NCBI GenBank assembly: GCA_964034945.1
Contig: OZ035960.1
Location: 113,247,324 to 113,311,323 of the forward strand
Reading direction: 5' to 3'
Length of the DNA stretch: 64,000 nt
Source of the DNA: Chrysopilus asiliformis
Lineage: Eukaryota; Arthropoda; Insecta; Diptera; Rhagionidae
Below, one piece after another: positions 36,489-48,077 of the stretch (position 1 is its first letter; the number at the start of each line of letters is the position of its first letter). A program made the position numbers and the translations under genes. Below the pieces are notes generated by a model, which searched no databases, was not told the origin of the DNA, and saw only the letters and a list, made by a program, of their open reading frames with translations.

Positions 36489-37384
36489 TTTCAAGCCGAA
36501 GTAATGGCAATCAAAAAAGCGAGTCTGCTTCTGTTGGACCTTGCAGTGACTGAAAAGGATATCTGCATCTGCTCAGACAGTCAAGCAGCCATCAAAGCGA
36601 TTTCTTCACACACTGCCAAATCTAAGCTTGTGCAGTCATGTAAGGAAGACCTAAAGAGACTCTCCGAAACCAACCACCTTAAAATGGTTTGGGTTCCTGG
36701 GCATAATAATATTCCTGGAAATGAGAAGGCAGATGAACTTGCTCGTAAGGGTACATGTATGGACAGTCAACCCATTCCTGTTGGGTTTCCGATTCAAACC
36801 CTCAAACTGCAACTTAAGCAGTGGGCGGATCAGGAGAACCAACAACTTTGGTCCATGTATCAGATCGGCACTACAACAAAGGAATTATGGGGTGGCTTAA
36901 ATGCAAACCTTAGACCCGCCGTACACTTGAGCTAAGCCAGCTCAGCTATGTATCTGTTTAGAAGTTGACGTGGCGTGTTACGTCTCGTACCAAATTGAGG
37001 ATAAGATGAAGCGCTAAACGTCGAGCTCTAAACAGGCACATAGCTGAGCTGGCTTAGCTCAAGTGTACGGCGGGTTTTACTAAGAGCCTCTTAAATCTGG
37101 AACGGAATCCCCTTCGTCTAACGACTTGGATCCTAAATGGGCACTCCCTCCTGAAGGATCACGCTTTCAAGATGAGGCTGGTGGATAATCCACAATGCAG
37201 GGGTTGCGGAGAAGAGCAGGAAACGGTGGAGCACTTTTTGTGTCACTGTCCAGCCTTAACCCGTACTCGCGTCAAATGCTTCGGCTATTCCTTTCTAGAG
37301 GAACTGCATGAGGCAGGAAATCAGGGTTGGGAGCCGATTCGGAAACATATAGCACTGGCGGGATGGGTAAACAACCGTACTTGA
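36489..37384 (+). mobile_element. Truncated LINE: RNase H and CCHC-like C-terminus
   Basis: The frame from about 36489 has RNase H motifs FQAEVMAI (E), ICSDSQAAIKAI (D) and VPGHNNIPGNEKADELAR (H/D). After an inserted MITE it resumes with NGHSLLKDHAFKMR and the finger CRGCGEEQETVEHFLCHCPAL, ending at TGA 37382-37384. RNase H plus this finger is the C-terminal arrangement of I/R1/LOA-type LINEs. Reverse transcriptase and ORF1 are missing (5' truncation). The 3' untranslated part runs to about 37515. Confidence 0.88.
36913..37076. mobile_element. 164-bp MITE inserted in the LINE RNase H frame, TSD TTA
   Basis: Ends ACCCGCCGTACACTTGAGC and inverse, flanked by TTA at 36910-36912 and 37077-37079. 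Removing the MITE and one TTA rejoins the LINE reading frame, which proves insertion after the LINE arrived. PIF/Harbinger-type duplication. Confidence 0.9.
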
Positions 37385-37525
37385 GCTCAATCTGCTCCAG
37401 CGAGGGACATCGGAGGTGTACAATGGGCCCAACTTGAGGCCTGCGTGCGTGGGGTTCCCTGGTGAACCCCCTCTACAAGATCTCATAACCTTCAAATTTA
37501 ATTCTAAGTAAATTTTTTTTAGCTG

Positions 37526-37790
37526 TAAAATTTCGTACCTCTATGCCAAATTTCAGGCCAATCGGTTCAGTAGTTTCCCCGAAAAAGAGTAACATAGCGC
37601 AAAAACTAAGTTTCGAAATCACTTTACCCCCTCCCCTTACTCCCCCCACCCCTCGCGGTACTTTTCCGTATGCCTATGTTGGAACCAGAACTACCACAGG
37701 CACTCATGCCAAATTTCAAGTCAATCGGTTCAGCCGTTTTTGCGTGAAAGAGGAACAGACAGACAGGCAGACACCAACTCATTTTTATAT
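37526..37790 (-). mobile_element. Helentron-like family H2, partial inverted copy
   Basis: Inverse match to the first 260 bp of 11666-12045 (AACGGCTGAACCGATTGACT inverted near 37723, GACAGACAGGCAGACA, end at CATTTTTATATA). Its head joins directly to the tail of an H1 copy. Confidence 0.75.
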
Positions 37791-38298
37791 AGTACCAGGA
37801 AGACCGAGCCATGCTCGGCGAGCTCAAAATCCTAGTTTTGGTGATTTTTGGGGAAAAACTAAATTCACATTATCTTTACAGAGCTTTTCCAGAGTTTTTA
37901 AATTCCTGACTTAGAAAGCTACAACTAAAACTAACGCGCGATAACAAAATTTCATAGAAATCGGTTGAGTGGTTATTGAGTCACCGATTTTTGAAACCTT
38001 TTGAGACACCAGGTGAGGGTTATCGAGGGGAGGCAAAAGTCAGGTTTGTAGTGAAAAAATCGAAAGTCCTTAGCCCCCTTAGTAATACTGTAAAGTTTCG
38101 TTAAGATCGGACCACCCAATTCGAAGATACCAGGCGAGGGGTATCGAGGGGAATTTTCTCAGGGGTGGGACCTATCTAGATCGATTCCTTGTCCCCGAAA
38201 ATCCCTAACCCCCAAGTTTCATGAAAATCGTTAGGCGGGTTTTCGAGATCGTTTGTGCAGACAGACAGACAGACATTCCTCGTATTATATTATAGGAT
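37790..38298 (-). mobile_element. Helentron-like family H1, copy 2
   Basis: Inverse of 7527-8040: AGTACCAGGAAGACCGAGCC with hairpin GCCGAGCATGGCTCGG, through to CCTCGTATTATATTATAGGA. No coding. Confidence 0.8.
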
Positions 38299-38299
38299 T

Positions 38300-39050
38300 A
38301 GTATGATTGTGTCCGCGGGAATAAATTTTTCTATTTAAAAAAAAACTTGTCACATTTCATGTCCCTTTTGTGGATTTCAGAATTTTGAAAACTTATGTGC
38401 CTAACAATAACTTTCACACTTCAGTCTAATGCACAAGAGATTTTTAGAATAATTATGATGAATTTTACAATCTCGACAATTAGAATTTATTATAATATTT
38501 TTAAGTCTGTGTATCATATGGTATTTTTGTTTCATATTATTTTTTATATTTCCACGATTTCCTCGAGAAAAAGAAAATCTGATTCGCGGTCATTCTGCAG
38601 GATTGTTGCCTTTCCCTATAATCCATATCGCCTTCTTTTATTATATTAAAGCTTTTTTTCTGTTAACGATGCCTTTGTCTAAAGCTGAAAAGCTTTGATC
38701 CAATCATTTTACCTTTCAGCCTTAAGGTTACTTTAGTCTTTTATTCACTTTTTATGATAAATGTTCGATTATCACGGAATCAATTCGGTTAAAAGTCAAA
38801 AGGTCATCCTTTCACTTATTTCTTTTTTAAATAGATTGATTTCTTAATTTCATGTTGCACTAATATGTAATTATATAATATGGGATCATCTTACTATATT
38901 TTGTAGATTTTTCTCGAAGTTGATTTTTAAATAGTTTTTTTCTTACAGGAAAAACTTTGTTGATACGTAAATATTTAATAATTTATTTAGAGACGTTGCA
39001 TCAAAGAGCCATAACTTATGTTCTAATTTTTTTCAGAAATATGGTATGTT
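38300..39050. other. AT-rich intron sequence, no gene seen
   Basis: No protein or repeat boundaries recognised. Confidence 0.5.
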
Positions 39051-39057
39051 TTCCCTA

Positions 39058-39600
39058 GACCCTCTCGTGCGCGGACGACTTCATCCTTAAGCCTCCCCGT
39101 TTTCGTACAGTAAAGTTTAGGAATTCCTTCATTTCGTGAAAAACAAGACTTTGAAATGATTTATCATCCGATGTGTTTCCTCCGGACATTAACTTTCAGA
39201 AGTTCAATGAAAGCATAAACCGATATCTCCTTTCGTTCTTCCGACCATCCGGAGCTGTGCTTCGGCGTTAAAGGGTCTTCCCCTAAGCTCTGGCTGAAAC
39301 TATAAAAAAATGGTTCATAATTTTTACTTACCAATAAACCCTAACTTTCCAAATATTAAATAATTTATGTCCGAGAATTTGTAAGCTAACTACATCCCAA
39401 CTTTTTAATGATAGTCCTTTGGACGTACAATATTTTGGGATTCGTTTATCCCGCGAACGACAAAACTATGGAACAACCTACCATCCAATGGTTTGCCTCC
39501 CGATTACAATCCGCAAAGATTCAAAGCGAATATAAATCGACACGTTCTGTCTTCTGCCCGTCCCACCTTCCCTAAGCTCCGGCTGTATTTATAAAAAAAA
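39058..39600 (+). mobile_element. Two diverged LINE 3' ends in tandem
   Basis: 39420-39595 reads SFIPRTTKLWNNLPSNGLPP, then DYNPQRFKANINRHVLSS, to a TAA: the typical C-terminus of a LINE reverse-transcriptase protein. 39085-39310 carries a more damaged version (FQKFNESINRYLLSFFRPSG), and both are followed by CCCTAAGCTCYGGCTG and an A-rich tail. Confidence 0.75.
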
Positions 39601-40106
39601 TAGCCTTACCAATTTACAGTAGTGAGAGGTGTAATTTGATACCATTTTTTAACCGTGTTTATTCGCTTTTGACACTTTTTCAGCATATCAAGCTACTGTG
39701 GGAAAAATATGGTTTGTTATGGTTTCAATTATAAATAACATGGGTATAGTTTATGTGCAGCATCAAACCGTTCGGTCGGAACAATTTTTCACCCACCTAA
39801 ATGAAAACCGAACTGGTCTTTTTTGATCCACAATGGTCTCACTTTAGTTCAGATCATAATCTACCGATTCGATTTGGTACGATTTTGGACCAAAATAAAA
39901 CCATTTTATAACCCCGAAACAATGGGGTGGCGGTATCGGAGATTTATTTATTTATTTAGATGATCATACAGGACAGATTTAATATCTAAAACTGTACAAA
40001 TCAATATTATCAACGAGCTAATGCGCCGCAGGCGAAATTTTTATTATAGTCCTTTTCCATTCAGACTATTGTAAAATGCAAGACTGCCACACTCAAGGGC
40101 TAACAC

Positions 40107-40701
40107 TAGGGAATGCAATACCGGAGAAAATCTCTATACCGGTATTTCGGTATTGTAAAATGATAATACCGGGATCCCGGTATTAAAACCGGTTTTCAAC
40201 GAAATTATTTGTGTTAAAACTTCCTTGTTAAATTATTCAGTTCTTATTCGTTAAACATGTGAGAAATACACTGGAAAAAATTTAATTTACAAAAATCGAC
40301 TCAGAATATAGACCACCTTATAAGCTCGTATAACGAAAGACAATGCAATACATCACAACAATACAATATAAATAATATAATAAAACAATACAATATAATA
40401 TCTGCATACAAGAATCATAAAAGGGGGAAAACCCAAAGCTGTAGGACATCTGTATTTTTTTGTAGTCTAACATACAGTATCTTTCAGAAATATATTGCAT
40501 TTCATCATATTCTTTATTAAAAATATGTTTAATTTCGGTTCAAAAATCGTTCTGGGCACTCAGTGCCCAGTACACGGGTCTAGGGTTAATTCAATACCGA
40601 AATACCGGTATTGAATCTTCGAAAACCGGGATTTAATACCGGACAAAAATGACCGGTATCCCGGTTTTCGGGATACCGGGATACCGGTATTGCATTCCCT
40701 A
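40107..40701. mobile_element. 595-bp non-autonomous hAT element, perfect 8-bp TSD
   Basis: Ends TAGGGAATGCAATACCGG and inverse, flanked by GCTAACAC at 40099-40106 and 40702-40709. Subterminal regions are dense in ACCGG/CCGGT motifs, probably transposase-binding sites. The interior is non-coding. Confidence 0.92.
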
Positions 40702-40943
40702 GCTAACACAGCTAGTAATCGGTGATAGGTAAATTTTCTGGTCCTCATTAATAAAACTCACGGCCCGTACCGCAAGGTAAAGCGGCTCCCGGGGAACATC
40801 TTGTATTTGGCGTCCTCTCCATTTCTAAAAAGCATTTTTTTGTATGCTTGAAAATTTGGAACGACGACCAATTAAAGACCAATCAAGGTGTATCTCTATT
40901 TTTGTTTGTGAAGATTTAGTTATTAAAGGTTTCTTATGCCCTA

Positions 40944-41432
40944 AACAGATAGGACTGCGAGTTCGACTACGACGTCGACTGTGCCGTCGGTTACGCAGTT
41001 GACGTCGCAGTCGAAACCTGGAGTGGAACACATGGAACGTCGTGCAGCACTTCAACAATAACAAATTTGACAGTTGTGTGAAAGAAATTTGTGTATCGTG
41101 TTACAGAAAAATATTAAAAATGCTTGTGGGATTTGAAAATTATCGAAAAATAATACTAAATTCGTGTGCTAATTTGATGTACTGTAATTTTCTTGTGGTG
41201 TACGAATATTACAGAGAGGTTTTGGTATTGTCAACCCATATTTTTTCTAAAAATTTCGTTGGCACCCCCACGACGCAACGTCGAATTTAGAATTTTGGCT
41301 AAAAAATACGTCGCAGTCACAGTCGACGTCGTCATGTGTGTCACTCCATGTAAATACCTGGTCGCTAAATTTTTCGATGTCAAACTTGACGCCGCAGTCG
41401 CAGTCACAGTCGACTTTGCAGTCCTATGTGTT
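40944..41432. mobile_element. About 490-bp MITE with ATAGGACTGC ends
   Basis: ACAGATAGGACTGCGAGTTC at the left matches the inverse of the right end (GCAGTCCTATGTGT). Subterminal GTCGACGT/GCAGTCGCAGTC repeats occur on both sides. The duplication is unclear. Confidence 0.65.
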
Positions 41433-42986
41433 TCAGCATTTAGTTCTTTGGTATGCAACAAAAATTGCGCCGCAGGCAAATTTTTTATTAAAACAGGTAG
41501 ACGTTATTGCGATGCAGGGAAATTTGATTCTCAAAGGAGGGGGTTCACTTTGTAATGTAGTGTCAAGAAGAACGGAAGAAATACACATGATTTACTAATG
41601 GTAGATATTTTTGTGAAAAAAAACTATTTATTTTAAAAAAATCGTTTCAAATTCTTGGCTGTTCTATCTGACAACTCAGATTCTATGTTTTACACTTAAA
41701 AAACACAAACTTGCTGAAAGTTTAGTTTTTTCCCAATTTTTGATTATTTTTTAAGAGTCATCATTCTATGGTAGCAGGGATTAAGACAAAATAAAAAAGA
41801 GAATTTTTTTTCCGTGAGAGATTTGTGTCACTGGATCATATGTTTTGACATTTGTGGAGCTTTCTAGCATACACGTGCAGGCAAAACTTTGCTTCTATGG
41901 AGCAACAGAGTGTGGTAATCTTTGGAGAACAGCAAAAACATGATTTTTATGGGGCAGAGATTGGTGGCGTTTGGGGATTATGTTCACATGCGCCGATTGG
42001 ATTTTGATGTGTTGCATTTCTCTCAACACAAATTGAATTTCGAGCTACTGTTGTGTTGGACAGCCAGTATGACGCTAGTCCTTTTAATTGTTTTTATTTG
42101 ACATTACGTGCCCTGCGTTCTCGGCGAGTTCTTCCCCGCTCGATACATTCGGGCTCGCTCGGTTTATGATACCGAAGTCTCAGCAATCTGTTGGACTTTC
42201 GGTCGTTCAACAGTTTGTCCGTTCGCCCAACAATATGATTCCCTTCTATTGTATTTATATTTGCAAATAACTTTGCTATTGTAAACTCACCTATACAATA
42301 TAGGCATCCGAACTTTTACCAGTGCAGCCGCGATGGCAACATAAAAATGGCAAGTCTCTTTCCATATATATACCAGCTGTTAGCGCAATATAATATATAC
42401 TATATTCGGAATGGTATTACTAGTACAATGGCATAACGCTAGGCAAGCACACTTTGACAGTACGATCGTTGACATTCACGTAATACTCGGTAATGTATGT
42501 TTACATTTTCAAGGTGAAATGAAAAATTTTCTTCATTCCCGGTTGGCTAGATGAGAAATCGACGAGGAAGTTGACTAGAAGAAATGGGAAGTAAAATTCG
42601 ATCAACTGAAATAAGCGCCCCTGAAATATCTCAAGCTTTTGCGTGGAGCTTACTTCCCTTATGCTATTTTTATAACATTAAACTTGTTTTTTATGTATAC
42701 AAGCTATTCCTGTTTTAGGAGAAGAAACTGTGTACAGTTATATTCCATGTAGGGAAATCTAATTTAATTCTTCAGTTTGATGTTCAGTGAAAGTTTGTTA
42801 ACGGAACTAACTCATTTGAGTTCAAGGGAATTTAACTGGAAGAGCTCAAGATTGAAGAAATTTAGTTAAGGGGATTTGTTTTGCTGATGAAATCTAAAGC
42901 TTTCATCTATAACACTATTTGGTCGGTACAGATATATACAGGAGGGTTTTTTTTTGCTAATATTTATTCCCTACAATTTTATTTCA
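41433..42986. other. Intron sequence, no gene seen
   Basis: Mixed composition, no supportable gene; a GC-richer stretch at 42105-42235 shows no protein pattern. Confidence 0.5.
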
Positions 42987-43041
42987 TAATTTTACAAGTA
43001 CAGTGGGATCACGATAAGTCGAACCAGAAAAAAGTTAGACT

Positions 43042-43091
43042 GTTTAAGTTTTGGAGAAATTTGGTAAGTCGAATTTCTCCAAAACTTAAAC
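43042..43091. repeat. Perfect 20-bp hairpin near the 3' end of the big intron
   Basis: GTTTAAGTTTTGGAGAAATT, a 10-bp loop (TGGTAAGTCG), then the exact inverse. CAGTGGGATCACGATAAGTC at about 42992 looks like a pogo-type left end, so it may be a MITE remnant. It lies 168 bp before the Npl4 exon at 43260. Confidence 0.7.
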
Positions 43092-43259
43092 TTAATTTCA
43101 AGAGTTTTAAATTCACTAAACCCACATTTTAATTATTTAAAAAAAATCTAGAGTCAAACAATTCAATCATTACGCACGAAAAAACTTCAAACGAAACTAC
43201 AACCGATATTAGATTACTTACAAGACTTAATAATATAAATTGAATTTCTTTAATTTCAG

Positions 43260-43870
43260 GAAAAAGATCAATACGGCAATGAGGTCCAGCGCCTATCTCG
43301 CCCCTTGCCCGTGGAATATCTGTTAGTTGATGTACCGGCGTCAACGCCACTAACACCGATCTACACATTTACTGCATGTGATATTAAGGAAGCATTTCCA
43401 GTTGAGAACCGTTATTTAGATGGTCATTTACAAGACTTCAACGCGCTCAGTACATATTTGTCGCGCTGGGGCGCAGATGATTTTTTGGAGGCTATATCCG
43501 ATTTCCATTTATTAATTTACCTCTATAAAATGGACATGCTACCGCTGAAGGCTCACATGCAGCCATTGCTAGAGGCCGTTCGCTCAAAGAATAAGGAATT
43601 AGCATACAATTTCAAAACAGAAGAAGTTTGGCGTACTTTAGAAACTCTCATTCAAGCCAGTTCAGGATCTTCAAGGTATTTGCTTGAATTATTATATAAT
43701 TGGTTTGTGTAATAAAATTACATTTATATATATATTTTTTTAGTGTTTCTGGATCATATCAATCACAGGCGAATACTTCATCAACAGCTCAGAATTGGAC
43801 TTGTAATCATTGTACTTTCATCAATCGAAGTGAATTGAGTAACTGTGAAATATGCGGTTTACCAAGATAA
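43260..43870 (+). CDS. Npl4: Npl4, last two exons with C-terminal NZF zinc finger
   Basis: Exons 43260-43675 and 43744-43870 finish the Npl4 frame. The acceptor taatttcag precedes GAA AAA GAT, joining in phase 0 to the exon ending at 1735; the last intron splits a Ser codon (AG|T). The protein continues GNEVQRLSRPLPVEYLLVD, YTFTACDIKEAFPVENR, YLSRWGADDFLEAISDFHLL and LLEAVRSKNKELA, all in the order of the Npl4 C-terminal half. It ends with a RanBP2-type (NZF) finger: WTCNHC, ten residues, then CEICGLPR. NZF fingers of Npl4 bind ubiquitin, although the family varies (fungal Npl4 lacks it). TAA is at 43868-43870. Confidence 0.97.
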
Positions 43871-44042
43871 AATATTTATAAGACACAACATTCAAATTCA
43901 AATTTTACATAACATTAAATTAAATTAAAATCTCTTTATGTTAATATCATAAATTATATGAGAATTTAAATAATATTTGTCATAATTGTGTATCTTAATC
44001 TATTATATGTTTGAAAACAAAAAAAAATATAGGTTTACGAGA

Positions 44043-44048
44043 AATAAA
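44043..44048 (+). promoter_or_regulatory. Npl4 polyadenylation signal
   Basis: AATAAA lies 173 bp downstream of the Npl4 stop codon, in AT-rich sequence with a T-rich stretch after it. It is the best-placed canonical signal on this strand. Confidence 0.55.
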
Positions 44049-44390
44049 AATTTTCAGTGGCTATTCTGAATTTTGCTGTATTGTAAAGTTTCTCAACAAT
44101 TACTGATCAACTCAGTAATACAACCCCTAATTAGATGTGTGTAGTTTAAGGTGTGAGAAAAGATGTTGAACCTTAGTTATTCTTGATTTTTTTAACTAAC
44201 CCCTACTCTCGGGTGTTTCTCCGTAAAATCATACCGCAACTAAACTAATTATGTACCTAAAAGAAAACTTGCATAATTTTGTATTGTATATTAATCGGAA
44301 TTTCTTTTCTTGTTTATATAATTCTATCCTTCTATTTGAAATATGTATTATTTCAGTCAATTTGTATTTGTAAGGCGTCATACCTTAGAC

Positions 44391-46636
44391 TGTAAAGGGT
44401 AATGGGGGGCCGCTGATCACGAATCCGTTGTCCGTTTTTCGATAGCTCTCACGGTTTGGCCAGGGCGGCTAGGGTCGCCTCAAAAAAATGGAGATAGCTC
44501 AAAATGGACAACGGATTTCGATTTCTCGTCGCCCAAAACCCCTACATTCCAAGTTTCAGCGCGATCAGACAAAAATTCAGAAAAAAACATTTTTTGCCAT
44601 AAAAAAATCATGGACTAACCACTGCAATTTTTTGCGATTTTTTTCAAAAAAAAGATTTCGCTGAAACTTGGTGTAAAGGGTAATGGGGGGCCGCTGATCA
44701 CGAATCAGTTGTCCGTTTTTCGATAGCTCTCACGGTTTGGCCAGGGCGGCTAGGGTCGCCTCAAAAAAATGGAGATAGCTCAAAATGGACAACGGATTTC
44801 GATTTCTCGTCGCCCAAAACCCCTACATTCCAAGTTTCAGCGCGATCAGACAAAAATTCAGAAAAAAACATTTTTTGCCATAAAAAAATCATGGACTAAC
44901 CACTGCAATTTTTTGCGATTTTTTTCAAAAAAAAGATTTCGCTGAAACTTGGTGTAAAGGGTAATGGGGGGCCGCTGATCACGAATCAGTTGTCCGTTTT
45001 TCGATAGCTCTCACGGTTTGGCCAGGGCGGCTAGGGTCGCCTCAAAAAAATGGAGATAGCTCAAAATGGACAACGGATTTCGATTTCTCGTCGCCCAAAA
45101 CCCCTACATTCCAAGTTTCAGCGCGATCAGACAAAAATTCAGAAAAAAACATTTTTTGCCATAAAAAAATCATGGACTAACCACTGCAATTTTTTGCGAT
45201 TTTTTTCAAAAAAAAGATTTCGCTGAAACTTGGTGTAAAGGGTAATGGGGGGCCGCTGATCACGAATCAGTTGTCCGTTTTTCGATAGCTCTCACGGTTT
45301 GGCCAGGGCGGCTAGGGTCGCCTCAAAAAAATGGAGATAGCTCAAAATGGACAACGGATTTCGATTTCTCGTCGCCCAAAACCCCTACATTCCAAGTTTC
45401 AGCGCGATCAGACAAAAATTCAGAAAAAAACATTTTTTGCCATAAAAAAATCATGGACTAACCACTGCAATTTTTTGCGATTTTTTTCAAAAAAAAGATT
45501 TCGCTGAAACTTGGTGTAAAGGGTAATGGGGGGCCGCTGATCACGAATCAGTTGTCCGTTTTTCGATAGCTCTCACGGTTTGGCCAGGGCGGCTAGGGTC
45601 GCCTCAAAAAAATGGAGATAGCTCAAAATGGACAACGGATTTCGATTTCTCGTCGCCCAAAACCCCTACATTCCAAGTTTCAGCGCGATCAGACAAAAAT
45701 TCAGAAAAAAACATTTTTTGCCATAAAAAAATCATGGACTAACCACTGCAATTTTTTGCGATTTTTTTCAAAAAAAAGATTTCGCTGAAACTTGGTGTAA
45801 AGGGTAATGGGGGGCCGCTGATCACGAATCAGTTGTCCGTTTTTCGATAGCTCTCACGGTTTGGCCAGGGCGGCTAGGGTCGCCTCAAAAAAATGGAGAT
45901 AGCTCAAAATGGACAACGGATTTCGATTTCTCGTCGCCCAAAACCCCTACATTCCAAGTTTCAGCGCGATCAGACAAAAATTCAGAAAAAAACATTTTTT
46001 GCCATAAAAAAATCATGGACTAACCACTGCAATTTTTTGCGATTTTTTTCAAAAAAAAGATTTCGCTGAAACTTGGTGTAAAGGGTAATGGGGGGCCGCT
46101 GATCACGAATCAGTTGTCCGTTTTTCGATAGCTCTCACGGTTTGGCCAGGGCGGCTAGGGTCGCCTCAAAAAAATGGAGATAGCTCAAAATGGACAACGG
46201 ATTTCGATTTCTCGTCGCCCAAAACCCCTACATTCCAAGTTTCAGCGCGATCAGACAAAAATTCAGAAAAAAACATTTTTTGCCATAAAAAAATCATGGA
46301 CTAACCACTGCAATTTTTTGCGATTTTTTTCAAAAAAAAGATTTCGCTGAAACTTGGTGTAAAGGGTAATGGGGGGCCGCTGATCACGAATCCGTTGTCC
46401 GTTTTTCGATAGCTCTCACGGTTTGGCCAGGGCGGCTAGGGTCGCCTCAAAAAAATGGAGATAGCTCAAAATGGACAACGGATTTCGATTTCTCGTCGCC
46501 CAAAACCCCTACATTCCAAGTTTCAGCGCGATCAGACAAAAATTCAGAAAAAAACATTTTTTGCCATAAAAAAATCATGGACTCACTGCAATTTTTTGCG
46601 ATTTTTTTCAAAAAAAAGATTTCGCTGAAACTTGGT
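44391..46636. repeat. Eight-copy tandem array of a 281-bp unit
   Basis: The phrase TGTAAAGGGTAATGGGG starts at 44391, 44672, 44953, 45234, 45515, 45796, 46077 and 46358: a constant period of 281. The last copy is 3 bp shorter. Units are almost identical; the first and last read AATCCGTTGTCC where the inner six read AATCAGTTGTCC. Each unit contains inverted pairs (CCGTTGTCC with GGACAACGG; CCAAGTTTCAGCG with CGCTGAAACTTGG). Non-coding. Confidence 0.97.
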
Positions 46637-46642
46637 GTATAG

Positions 46643-47039
46643 CAGTGGTTCTTAACCTTGTTGGAGGTACTGACCCCAACCAGTTTCATATGCACGTTCA
46701 CCGAACCCTTCTTAATTGGAAAAATAAAATATGATTTTTTCAAATTCAAAACATAGGTATATATTTATACATAGGAGCACGAAATGAACAAAACCATTAA
46801 AGAACAAATAACATGATTTTCACATAAAAACAAAAAGTGTGTGTTTTGATCTCCCAAGCAACCAGATAAGGCATAATGCCTTAGATTAGGGCGTGGTGTC
46901 TTAAAAAACGACCAATTTTAAGACTCCATGCCCTAATCTAAGGCATTATGCCTTATCTGGTTGCTTGGGCTCCGCTGAACCCCGGAGACTGACTCACCGA
47001 ACCCCTGGGGTTCAATCGAACCCAGGTTAAGAGCCACTG
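46643..47039. mobile_element. Non-autonomous hAT element with nested hairpin
   Basis: Ends CAGTGGTTCTTAACCT and AGGTTAAGAGCCACTG, the usual hAT type. The right flank is CCTTAGAT; no matching 8-mer adjoins the left end, but CCTTAGAC lies just before the tandem array (44383-44390). A hairpin MITE sits inside. Confidence 0.8.
46853..46969. mobile_element. 117-bp hairpin MITE with CCCAAGCAACCAGATAAGG ends
   Basis: Left arm CCCAAGCAACCAGATAAGGC... and right arm inverse match for about 40 bp, then less well to a short loop. Nested in the hAT element. Confidence 0.8.
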
Positions 47040-48063
47040 CCTTAGATGAACTAATAAAACAATAAAAAAAGCAGTTTTAAAATCATTAAACATTAATACT
47101 GTATAGCTTTTGCAATTTTTTGCCAAATTATTTGTAACAAAAAAACACCTGGCACGTTATTCCGCGTATTTTAATCTTCGAAACTAAATTCATGTAGCAT
47201 AACCGTTACACTACGACACAAAATATCGCTTTTGAATAATTTGAATTTTTCATTTTGATTTTTTAAGCCAAAAAAAACGACCAATTCAAATTCAAATTTT
47301 CTCATACTCAGAAACTAGCGCAGCCATCAACCTTCGTGAACTTAAATTGGAATCGATTCTAATAAAAGTAGTGACCGCTAGATGGCGCTGAATACCTCCA
47401 AACACGTAGGTTTTGGAATTGTAAATTTGAAAACATTTGCAAGGTTTGGCAGATTTTGATAAAGCTCTCGTTCATTTTTTGAGCGGCAAAACTAAAAATT
47501 TTTAAAAAAATATTACGTATAAAAAAATAACAGCAGTGAAATTACATCTTGTTTCATCCTTTATTAATCCACTAATCTGGTAAAAAAAACTTTCGCTTTG
47601 CTAAAAAAAGTTTTAACATTCGAGGAAAATTTGAGCGCGTCCTTAAAAAATATGATTGCCAAATTTTATGATAAAATCGAAATGGAACTACAAACCTTCA
47701 TTTTTCCTTGTATCCCTTTACTTGTAAAATGGATGACAAATTTTATGGACAGACTGAGCCCTCTAGCAAAAAAAAATTGGATTTTTGCCGTGTAAAAGAA
47801 GTATGTTTTTTAAAAGAAGGAGCCAAACATTTTCCTAGATGTTTTTTTGAACTATATTGAAAACAAAGCATGTAAACAAGGAGATCAGTGTACTGAAAGA
47901 AACTTTCAAAAAAATGACCACAATGTTTAAAAGAAACAGTTTTGCACCAAAAATATGGAATGAAAGAAAATTTTCTAACTTTTCGGCACTTATGGCAACT
48001 CCAAAAAAGCGTAAAACTGATGAAATTCGGAATAATTTTCATCCACTGGTAATTCGTTTATCC
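47040..48063. other. Intergenic sequence, no gene seen
   Basis: AT-rich region downstream of Npl4; short open frames only, without recognisable motifs. Confidence 0.5.
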
Positions 48064-48077
48064 TTTATCCCTTCTTA

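Larger units (their letters stand above)
1736..43259 (+). other. 41.5-kb Npl4 intron containing a nested gene and many mobile elements
   Basis: The donor ctataag|gtaagt at 1736 and acceptor taatttcag at 43251-43259 are in frame with each other (phase 0). The other eight introns visible here are only about 60-90 bp. The intron holds one oppositely oriented protein gene (21947-23968) and the transposons listed below. Any Npl4 pre-mRNA must cross all of these, including several long inverted repeats. Confidence 0.93.

Noticed and set aside
44391..46636. Regular repeats as a CRISPR array
   Set aside because: Period 281 with no unique spacers, in a eukaryotic genome; it is a tandem satellite-like array.
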